64,000 nucleotides of DNA from positions 48,796,967 through 48,860,966 of the forward strand of contig NC_012870.2 in assembly GCF_000003195.3 (NCBI RefSeq), read 5' to 3'. A program made the position numbers and the translations under genes. Shown here piece after piece: positions 24,760-33,896 of the stretch (positions are counted from its first letter, which is position 1; each line of letters opens with the position of its first letter). The DNA comes from Sorghum bicolor. Its lineage: Eukaryota; Streptophyta; Magnoliopsida; Poales; Poaceae. Under the pieces are notes generated by a model. It had not been told where the DNA came from. It made no database searches and saw nothing but the letters and a program-made list of their open reading frames with translations.

Positions 24760-26430
24760 TCTAGGAGTTGTAATAGTCCTTCATATTTTGCTCGAAGTGT
24801 ACCTACTCATAGAGACAAGGCAGAGATCAAGTGCATGGGTCCTGTTGGTGGAAAACACCAATAGAACCAAAAGTGTATTTGTTCTCTCTAACCTTAAGCA
24901 TAGTGAGCAAGACAAAGTTGATGGATAATAAGATCATGAGTGTAGCATTTAAAACATTTGTCAGATCAGATTGCTCAACCTAATGGAAAGATAATCTATC
25001 TATATTTATGTTGTTTTTTTTATATATATCTTCCAAAGATTGAGTGTGCACATTTTAGCTCATATGATTATGAGTGTGGGATCACAAAGGTGGAAGGACT
25101 AAACATGTTGAATCGATTGGGTTGGTTAATCTAGAGTTGTAAATCATACATGTTTGTCTCTTTTATTCATGTGAACGCCAGAACCAAGGAGAAACTAATA
25201 GAAGTGATAGTCAAGTACCTTAAGATGTTACCTTACTTGAAGAGTGATGGTACAATATCTCCTTGTGGAAGCTTTCCTTTCTTAGCGGTTGTGCATCATG
25301 TTTGTGGCACCCTCCATGGATCATCTCTTGTGAGCTATGCCTTCCTCGTGCAAATTGTTAAACTTCATGTGTCTCTCTCTTTGTCTCCAATGTGAGTTTA
25401 TCTCAGGACTTCCCAGGTCGATATTGAAAGTTTTCCTACAGGGGTTAGTCCAACAAAATATCCAATATCTACTATAGCATACTATCGGCTCAAAAATCAA
25501 CCTAGACACCATGTCTAATTTGATTTAGGAGGGCTTTTTAACCTAAGCATCATGCTTAATTTAAACTCCCTTGGAAGTAAGATCATCAGCCCAAAACTAA
25601 GCACCATGCTTAATTAAGAGATAAAAGAAAATACTCCAAACCTAGACATATACTAAAGCAAATAAAGGTAGCATGAGAGCATTTATAGAGTTCTACTCAA
25701 GTGGAGATGAAGTAGTGTGATTAGTATTTAACAAATTGAGCATGTCTCAAAGGTAGGGACAACCAACATAGCAACATGGCAAAGGATGTTTTTATGTACA
25801 GTACTCCCCCAAGCTTGAATTTTGCAAAATTCAAGTTTGGATGAATTTAATTCAATGTTGTATGATGATTGGTTGGACATACCTTGTGCTTGTCATTCAT
25901 CCGATCTTCTTGCTCCAATCCTAGAAAGGTTTGTGACAAGAATACCCGAAGGAATTTTTTTTTCCAATTATCCTTATATGCTCAATTCACAAGGTAATAT
26001 TGCAAATAATTAAAAGCTCATGTTACGATCTGATCAGTGCTTATTTTAGGACACTAAGCTTGTCCTTGGGAAACCATCAATTTATGTCAGTGAAGTGGTT
26101 TCCCCTCCAACGCTGACTTATATCAAGATCAACTCAACGAGATCTGCAAAATTTATTATAGACATATGCATCGACAACCGCCCTTTTAAAGTTTTTATAA
26201 ATAGCAAGGAAGAGGGGGTTGGAGATCTCGAATGTGGTGATGTTGGAGAGACCAATGGTTTGTGAAGATGTTGCATATGAGCATGGAGTAAATGAAGTGG
26301 TTATGAAATAAATTCCATGCTCATTAATGCTTAGAGTGAAATCCATGTGGTATGGTGAAAATGATAAGGTGAGTGTGGTAAAAAAGGAAAAGAAAAAGGA
26401 TACACGGACGACTTGGTTCGAAACTAGCAC
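24760..26430 (-). other. F-like interior segment of E, no gene seen
   Basis: The segment at 25430-26010 is collinear with 5555-6130 of F. A third copy of the purine-tract core lies at 25804-25816. No coding motif is recognised. The presence of F-like sequence here and A-like sequence in the other half suggests a recombinant element. Confidence 0.55.
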
Positions 26431-26439
26431 AGCTACCGT

Positions 26440-26457
26440 TCGCCGGCAACGGCGCCA
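26440..26457 (-). promoter_or_regulatory. tRNA-Asp primer-binding site of E
   Basis: It matches 17 of 18 bases of the tRNA-Asp(GUC) complement and lies 7 bp from the right LTR. Confidence 0.85.
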
Positions 26458-26464
26458 GAAAGCT

Positions 26465-27745
26465 TGTTGGGTATTTTAAAGGCAGACAGAAAAAATCCGC
26501 AAGCGCACGGATACCGATGTAGCCTTCACCCGGGAGTATTCCAGAGTATCAATTTTCCACAGAGAACGTGAGTGTACTAATTAAGATCCAAGATCGCCCA
26601 AGGATAACTATATAATTATTTTTGGTGGGAAGAGAGGAAGTTTCCTGAGAGTTCTCTAGTTGATCTAAGAATCAAGAATTACTTCAAGATTATCTATATC
26701 GGGACATCAGAGCACTAACCACATAAAGAGATGAGAAGGGGGCTAGGAAGGTCTGACTACGGTCCTACAAACACCGATCCGAACGTGGTGGAATACGTCG
26801 ACCGTTAGCGCTGTCACTACCCTAAGGCTACCACAACAATCCGCAGGATTGGGTGCAATTCCAGGTAATTGCAAGACTAAACACCACGTCTAATCTTTTA
26901 ATTACTACTCTAGCGTTATAAAGACTAGAGCACTTGATGCAAGCGGCAATCCAATAAATAACTTTAATGTAAATAAAAGTAATTAAAGAACTCAGGAATT
27001 ATGAATTGAAGAACTTGGAGAACGATGGAGAACGAACCAGTTGTTGCAAAAGTACAATGTTGAGGAAGATACGACAGATCCGGCTCCTCCTCCGCTCTCC
27101 TCTTCTATCTCCCTGTTTTCTAGATTACAACTAGAACTAACTAGAACTAGAACTAGAGGAACTAGAACTAGAACTAGATGAACAAGAACTAGATCTAGAT
27201 GAACTAGAGGTTGAACTAGAAGAACTAGAGGGATCCTCTCTACTTGGATGAAGAATTGAAACCCTAACTTTGGTTCTGTAGAAGAGGTATGATCTCCAGG
27301 GGCCAGGGGGCCTTGCTTATATAGTCTTTTCAGATGAATCTAGGCCGTCGGATCAAACTGACATTAATCGCACGGTTTTCCTTGATCCCTTAGGTCGGTG
27401 GAACATGATCTCCGAAAAGGACTCTGTTTGGGCACTGTAGGTGGGCGGGCGCCCAGGAGAGTAGGGCGGGCGCCCTGCTCTCGGGCCCGATCGGCGCCCC
27501 GTTCGTTCCCGTGGCTTCTGGAGTCTTCTAGATCATAGAAAATTGCGCGGCACGTTAATATCTCTATGTAAACCCGACGTGTGGGCCTTTCCTCCGTATT
27601 TCCTGATAACCCCCTCCAGAAATATACAAACACCAAAACTCGTGGAATTCTGTCAGATAAAACCCTAAGTCTAGGTGTTGGTTCCATTTAGATCCTTTTC
27701 CATGATTAGTTGACAGTTAAATGTGAGCATTAAGGACCGTCAACA
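26465..27745 (-). repeat. 5' LTR of E (right copy)
   Basis: Same length as the left copy (1281 bp), with the same ends and the AACTAG tract at 27128-27231. Confidence 0.92.
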
Positions 27746-27803
27746 CACATATGAGTCTTTTGTGCATCCTACTTTGTTCTTAAAATATGGGTGTGACACA
27801 TTT

Positions 27804-27869
27804 TTGGCACCGTTATCAGAATTAGAAAACTAAGTCTACTTTTGGTAATGATGTTAAGAATACCCAACA
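27804..27869 (+). repeat. 3' LTR of A, final part
   Basis: It continues the LTR after B and ends TACCCAACA, followed by the TACAC duplication. Confidence 0.9.
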
Positions 27870-28110
27870 TACACTAACCCTGTTCCTGAGTAGAACGCAT
27901 ATTTATGTATATATGAGAGAACATTGTATGCCACTAGAGAAATCATTAGCGTTAACTTTTGTTCCTAAGTTTGTGAGCTCATAAGATACGTGCATGCATC
28001 ATATTCGTCTCATGTTATTGCTTAGTCTCTCCCCTTATAATTAACTTGTCCATTTGGATAAATATAATAAATTTAAGCCTCCGTCCCACCAAAACATTCC
28101 CTTGCAATAG

Positions 28111-29151
28111 ATGGCTCGCACCAGACGCACCGCTTGTAAGTCCATAGGAGGAAGAGTTCCTTGCCATCAGTTAGGTCCTCAGGACTCATGTTGCAAAATC
28201 AAGTTCCTAGGGGAGTTTGGCATGCCCACTTTACTTTGGAGAGTGCTCAGTTCTATGGGGTATCCTGAAGGAAGGGAGCCTCGCTACTACTGGAGTCAGG
28301 AGTAGTTGGGTAATGGGACCCTGGTTGGTGTTGAGGTTGTGGTCCCCACCAGTGGTAGTGACCCCAACTAGGGCGGCTAGGTTTTTCAGTCCAGTAGTAG
28401 TACTCCTTTTGAGGGTTCTATCAAGACTGCCTTTGTAGTGCTCGGAGACCTAATAGAGAGGTATCCACAAGAGCTAGCTCACGCCTTTTCTAGGGTGTTT
28501 CCCAAGGGTGACCTCTACACCTAGGTGTGGGAAGAGTCTGATGGGAGTGCCTTAGAGAGAAGTGTGAATGAAGATCACCACAGTGATAGTTCAGCTATGA
28601 GCGCTATGTTCGTCATGATGAAGACCTATGGTGGCTTAGAGCACAGCTTGGGATATTTTGTTGGGTCTCTACTAACGGTCTAGGACGAGAAGCATCAACT
28701 CTAGTGTGACTTTGACAGTGAGGTCGAGAGGCTGCAGACAGAGCTTGCCCGCTTGACCATTGAGAGAGGCCAGGTAGTTCAGAGGAACAGTGTGATGAGT
28801 CAGGATTTGCTAGTAGTGCGAGAGCAACAGGACAGGTTGGCGGCAGCCAACAGAGATAGTGAGTGCATGTTGATCCATGTGCTCCAGTAGAGGAATGAAG
28901 CCTAGAACAAAGAGGACACCCTTAGGGCCCAACAGCTAGAGCTTGAGCAGCAGTTGGCTATTGCTGAGGAGTACAATGACAATCTACATGAGGAGGTGCA
29001 TCAATTGCATAATCAGCTCCACCCCTACAATCTCCCTGGTGCAGCTGAGATGGATTCTGAGGAAGAAGATGAGGAACTAGAGATGGAGGTTGCTCAAAGC
29101 GATGATGAGGAAGGCAAAGTTTCTAGCATGGTCAGCGACCACAGCGAGTAG
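28111..29151 (+). pseudogene. Pre-gag ORF of H with an H3-tail-like N-terminus and coiled coil
   Basis: One frame of 346 codons plus stop, interrupted by eight premature stops, all TAG (28303, 28369, 28378, 28522, 28681, 28702, 28888, 28903), with no indel. It begins MARTRRTACKSIGGRVP. This aligns without gaps to the histone H3 tail (ARTKQTARKSTGGKAP): Ala1, Arg2, Thr3, Thr6, Ala7, Lys9, Ser10, Gly12, Gly13 and Pro16 are identical, and Gln19-Leu20 also match. The central part is unrecognised. The region from about 28720 to 29040 is Glu/Gln/Leu-rich and reads as a coiled coil (RAQQLELEQQLAIAEEYNDN). The C-terminus is strongly acidic (DSEEEDEELEMEVAQSDDEE). The function is unknown. It lies upstream of gag in the same transcript direction, with a 350-bp gap. 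Confidence 0.65.
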
Positions 29152-29503
29152 CAGATGGAGTTCTAGTTGGTAGTCTATTCTTTTGAGTTGCTTTCTATTG
29201 CATGGCATGTAACCTTAGTCATGATCATGACTCGGATGTGTGTAGAAATTGATGTTGTATGATGGTGTTTGACATTTGGAAAGTCTAGTGTATGTATGCT
29301 GGAAAGTTTGGATGTAGGCGAACACACTTTCGGCGATGTGTTGAAGTAATTAATTAGTGATGTTGTGTTATGGATGATGGATTATTGTGCCTCTATTTAT
29401 TGTGTGGATTTATTATTGTCGGTAAATTTAGTATGACATAATTTTACATGTACCTACAATTTAGCGACAACTCCTAAATGTTACTTTCTGCTGGCGCATG
29501 CAG
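29152..29503 (+). other. Spacer between the pre-gag ORF and gag of H
   Basis: AT-rich and non-coding. It ends in GCATGCAG directly before the gag ATG, which resembles a splice acceptor; element C has TGCAG in the same place. Confidence 0.45.
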
Positions 29504-30784
29504 ATGGTGGAAACCAATGGTGGAGCCAATCATAACTGGAAGGCTAGAGAAGGACCTTTTGGAGTTGGAGGGTCTCCCCACATGGATGAGAATCAGGTAG
29601 CACCGCCACCACCACCTCCACCTTCATACACCACGGAGACATTCTTTGTGTAGTTCCTTGGGAGCCAACACAACATGGAGGGCATGCAGCAAAACATGGA
29701 AGCTACCCTGCGCCACATCGTTGAGAATACCCATCATGGGGCCAATCTAGGTGGACATGAGATCAACCAATATAGCTCTTTCAAGCACTTCATGGACACC
29801 AAACCACTGATCTTCAAAGAAGCAGTGGAACCACTGCAGGCTGATGAGTGGATTAACACCATGGAGCAAAAATTTTGTCTGCTTAGGATGACGGAACAGC
29901 TGAAGGTGGAATATGCAGTGCATCAGTTGCACGGACCGGCTAGGATCTGGTGGTCTCACCATCTCCCCACTTATCTCAAAGGTAGCCCTATTACGTGGAA
30001 TTGCTTCACCACTATTTTCTATGGGAACTACATTCTACTAGGCTTGGTGGAAATGAAAGTTTCTGAGTTCATGAGGCTATCTCAAGGTACCAAAACAATG
30101 AAGGAGTACTTACATGCCTTCAACAACCTCGCTCTTTATGCTCTGAAGTTTGTGAACACCAATCCAAAGAAGATTGCTAGCTTCGAGAGGGGTCTGAGCC
30201 CCAAAATGCTGAAGACCATGGGTACTGGTACCCAAGCAAATTTCAATACTTACATTAGTGATTGCTTGATTTAGGAAAATAACAATATCAGCTATAGTGT
30301 GTTCCAATCTTGCAAGAGGGCTTTTGAGGGCACCCCTGGCAGGGCATTCGCAGTATCATCCCCCTGCCCTAGGTGCGAGGTTTCGGCCTTTATAGAGGAG
30401 GAACACTAGGCAGCCAACTTAGCAGAAGCCATACAAGGTGGCAGTGACACTGGCAAAACCAAGGACCAAACCCACTGTAGCACCTCTGCAAATGCTATGG
30501 TCAGGGGACCAAGCTATAACTGCCACAAGATGGGACACTTGGCTAAAGATTTCCCATACCCAAAGAATCGGTAGCCTACGTATCTAGCCCATGTGCATCA
30601 CACCTTGATGGAGGAGATTTTGGAAGGAGAACTGGTGACAGCTGGTATGTTTCCTGTCATCCAACATCTTGTAGTTGTTTTGTTTGATTCTGGATCATCA
30701 CATTCATTCATGAGCCAAGCATTTGCACAAAAGCATGATCAACTAGTTACAGTGTTGGGCTATGGTTACCGCATAACTCAGTAG
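29504..30784 (+). pseudogene. gag-protease of H, broken by TAG stops
   Basis: Starting at ATG 29504, one frame runs to 30784 with in-frame TAG at 29651, 30272, 30407, 30572 and 30782. The retrotransposon gag domain lies at about residues 90-250 (motifs EPLQADEWINTME, GPARIWWSHH, SQGTKTMKEYLHAFNNL). The zinc knuckle near 30508-30560 is damaged: SYNCHKMGHLAKDF has lost the first and last Cys of CCHC. A retropepsin core LFDSGSSHSFMSQAFA follows at about 30682-30725. A frameshift near 30785 then leads into the next segment. It is homologous in layout to the gag-pro of C. Confidence 0.8.
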
Positions 30785-30788
30785 GGGT

Positions 30789-33700
30789 GTGTTGACTAAT
30801 CAAATGGTTCGAGGGGCAACCCTAGATATCAGTGAACAGAGATTTCGGGTAAACCTCATGGTCATGCCAGGCTTAGTCTTGGATGTCATCATAGGCATGA
30901 AGTGGATGAAGGACTGGGGTGTAGTCATAGATGCTGGAAGGAGGATGCTTTCATGTAGAGATCCTCAGGGAGAGGGAACTTTTCAAGTACTATTAGCTAG
31001 ATGGCTAGACATTGCTAGCATCTCTTGTGCTATGCAAGTGGTTCCGTTAACTCAAATACCTAGAGTTTGTGAGTTTCCAGATGTATTTTCAGATGAGCTA
31101 CCGAGGCTTCCCCAAATAGGGAGATTGAGTTTTCCATCAAGTTGGTACCTGGTATGGCACCGATCTCTAGGAGACCATACCAGATGCTCCCTAACAAGCT
31201 TACTAAATTGAAAAAACAATTAAAGTAATTATTGGACAAGGGTTTTATTTGGTCGAGTTCGTCTGAATGGGGATGTCTAGCACTATTTGTGAAAAAGAAG
31301 GACCTCTCAATGCCATGACAATTCAGAACAAATATCCTTTACCTCGTATTGATATTTTGTTTGACCATTTGTCAAAAGCTAAAGTGTTCTCCAAAAGGTA
31401 TCATCAAATCAATATTCGACCGCAAGATATACTGAAGATTGCCTTTTGTACCAAATACGGGTTGTACGAGTATGTTGTCATGTCTTTTGGGCTGAGAAAT
31501 GGTCCTGCATACTTATGTATCTGATGAATTTAGTCTTTATGCTTGAGCTGGTTAAGTTTGTGATAGAGTTTATTGGTGACATTCAAGTATATTTAGAGAA
31601 TGAACGAGACTATGCTGAACACCTGAGAGTAGTGTTGAGTCGACTGTGAGAACCTCAGTTATATGCCAAGTTCAGCAAATGTGAGTTTTGGTTAAATAAG
31701 GTTCCATTTTTGGGACATATTCTATCAGAAGAAGGAATTTGAGTGGATCCTATCAAGGCAGAGGAGGTCATGGATTGGGAGGCCCCAACTTCTATTTTGG
31801 AAGTTTGGAGTTTTCTTGGGTTAGTCGGGTATAATCTCCGCTTTATTCCTGACTTCTCTAAGATAGCCAAGTCGATGACTAGTTTATTACAAAAGGATCA
31901 AAAGTTTGCCTGGATAGAGGAGTGTGAAGTAGCTTTCCATACCCTATGGAAATTACTAACCACTGCTCCTATTCTAGTGCAACCTGACATTGAGAAGTCA
32001 TTCGATGTGTTTTGTGATGCGTCCAAAAGTGGTTTGAGATGTGTGCTTATGCAAGAAGATATCGCGTATGCTTCATGCCAGTTGAGAAAACACAAGGTTA
32101 ATTACCCTACACATGCTCCTTGCTGCTGTAGTACATGCTCTGAAGCTCTAGAGGCATTATTTGCTTGGAAATAAATGCCACATCTACACCGATCACAAGA
32201 GTTTAAAGTATATTTTCACCTAGTCTGAGTTGAACATGAGACAACGAAGATGGTTAGAGTTGATTAAGTACTATAATCCAGAAGTGCATTACCACCCAGG
32301 CAAAGCGAATGTCATGGTAGACGCATTAAACTGGATGCCACATTGTCATTTGCTACAACCTTTGTTAGAAGATGGATTCAACTTGATGCATCCAGATGTT
32401 CTATGCCATATATAGATCAGTTGCTCACTTGAAAGTCAGGTCATAGAGGGCTAGAAAACCGATAAGGGTATCTTTCACATCAGGGAAAAGATGAAGGATG
32501 ACCCAAACACACAGTTTTGTGTAGATGAACGAGTTGTGTTGTGGTTCCAAAATCGATTAGTCATTCCAAAGAACCGGGAGTTGAAGAATCTAATTATGGA
32601 TGAGGAACATCTTTCAAAGCTTTCCATTCATCCAGGAAGTAGTAAGAGGTACCCAGATCTAAGACCTCATTGTTGGTGGACCAAAATGAAGAAAGAAATA
32701 GTAGCATATGTGGCCCGGTGTGATACTTGTTGCAGAGTCAAGGCCATACACATGAAGCCAATAGAGTTGTTACAACCTTTGTTAGTTCTAGCTTGGAAAT
32801 GGGAAGAAGTAAGTATAGACTTTATAACAAGACTGCCAACTACAAGGAAAGGAAACCACTCGATTTGGGTGATCACTGATTGATTGACAAAGTCTGCTCA
32901 CTTTCTACCAGTCAAAATAGTGTATAGAATGCCGCATTATGCTAACCTATACATTGATGAAATCGTCAAGCTATCTAGTGTTCCCAAAAACATTATATCG
33001 GATAGAGGTCCATAGTTTACATCTCATTTTTGTGGGAGAATGCACAAGAGTTTGGGAACTAGCTTAGTGAGAAGTATAGCATATTATCGCTAGACGTCGA
33101 GGCAGACCGAAAGGTTAAATCAAATCCTAGAGGATATGCTGAGAGCCTCCATGATATCATCCAAAGGTTCATGGGAAGAGTGGTTACCTTTACTTGAGTT
33201 CTCACATGACAATAGTTACAAAGAGAGTATGCTCCATTCGAGGCTTTGTACGGACGGAAATGTAGAACTCCGTTGAAGTAGGTCAAACCCGGTGAAAGAA
33301 GGTAGTAAGGTATTGACTTTGTCAGGAAGCCAAGAAGAGAGTACGAATCATTCAGCAACATATGAAGGCAACACAGTCTTGTTAAAAGAGCTATGCCAAC
33401 AAAATAAGAAGACCACTTGAGTTTGAAGTGGGTGACTATGTCTACCTCAATGTTACCCCAACGAAGAAGTTTCAACGCTTCAGAGTCAGAAGCAAGCTTC
33501 CATCGAGGTACATAGGACTTTATCGAGTGCTAGAATGGAAAGGCCCCATGTCCTACAAGATACAGTTGCCCAAAGAGATGAGCTCAAGCTTCCCCGTATT
33601 CCATGTGTCATAGTTAAAGAAGTATTTGAGAGTACCTGAAGAGAGGATTGAACCTCGAAGTGCAAAGATAGGGGCTGACCTTGAGTATAAAGAGCAACCA

Positions 33701-33860
33701 GTGAGTATTATTGACACCAAGGAGCGAGTGACCAGGAACAAGGTGGTAAAAACTTATAAAGTGTTGTGGAGTCATCATGATGATAGAGATGTGACATAGG
33801 AAACCGAGGATTACCTAAAGAAAGTCTACCCTAAATTTCATAAAAGATGGTTAGTAACCA
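30789..33860 (+). pseudogene. pol of H: protease end, RT, RNase H, integrase, chromodomain (relic)
   Basis: Recognisable domains in order: end of the protease/linker with VIIGMKWMKDWG (30789-31211); RT N-terminal blocks with [15 protein letters not shown] and [17 protein letters not shown] (31267-31524), the YxDD-bearing block being destroyed by a frameshift near 31520; RNase H with FDVFCDASKSGL (31980-32060); an integrase zinc-binding H-H-C-C with HPGSSKRYPDLRPHCWW and ARCDTCCRVK (32625-32745); an integrase core with VSIDFITRLP (32810-32850); and a chromodomain (about 33650-33845) with EYKEQPVSII and YKVLWSHHD. Stops include TAG at 32221, 32413, 32452, 33013, 33091, 33611 and 33797, and TGA at 31647, 31740 and 32881. 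Several sit where the family has Gln, Arg or Trp. It is non-functional. Confidence 0.85.
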
Positions 33861-33896
33861 AAATCTCGGGACAAGATTTCTTTAAGGGGAAAGGGC

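Larger units (their letters stand above)
20161..27745 (-). mobile_element. Element E: minus-strand non-autonomous tRNA-Asp element; TSD CACAT
   Basis: CACAT at 20156-20160 and 27746-27750 flanks it. The two LTRs (20161-21441 and 26465-27745) are both exactly 1281 bp and look nearly identical, so this is among the youngest insertions here. On the minus strand: primer site 26457-26440, an F-like non-coding segment (about 26430-24760), a deleted protease region (24745-23627), an A-like 3' interior with an internal purine tract, and the 3' purine tract at 21456-21444. Most of gag and all of RT and integrase are absent. Confidence 0.92.
17512..27798 (+). mobile_element. Element B: solo LTR of the C family, split by E; TSD CATTT
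   Basis: Starting TGTAACACCC at 17512, it runs collinear with the LTRs of C to 20160, is broken by E, and finishes at 27751-27798 with the same ending as C (GGGTGTGACA). The CATTT duplication flanks it exactly. Only one LTR and no internal sequence is present, so it is a solo LTR left by LTR-LTR recombination. A TATAAA lies at 18054-18059 and a GC-rich transcribed-looking block at about 17820-18430. The spliced-looking blocks at 18943-19014 and 19931-19980 match those in C. Confidence 0.92.
9377..27869 (+). mobile_element. Element A: gag-protease-only Ty3/gypsy element with nested B and E; TSD TACAC
   Basis: The boundaries are exact: TACAC at 9372-9376 and again at 27870-27874. The 5' LTR is 9377-11017 (1641 bp). 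The 3' LTR is 15939-17511 continued at 27804-27869 (1639 bp). Termini are TGTTG...CAACA, the 5' copy having mutated to TA. Internal order: tRNA-Asp primer site, one gag-protease frame (11174-13813), about 2.1 kb of non-coding sequence with an internal purine tract, and the 3' purine tract. No reverse transcriptase, RNase H or integrase is present, so it is non-autonomous. Gag motifs suggest the Athila/Tat side of Ty3/gypsy. Confidence 0.93.

Noticed and set aside
28111..30784. Possibility that TAG is a sense codon in element H
   Set aside because: The host nuclear code is standard, and A, C and the dehydrogenase gene use normal stops. Decay by transition explains the TAG excess.
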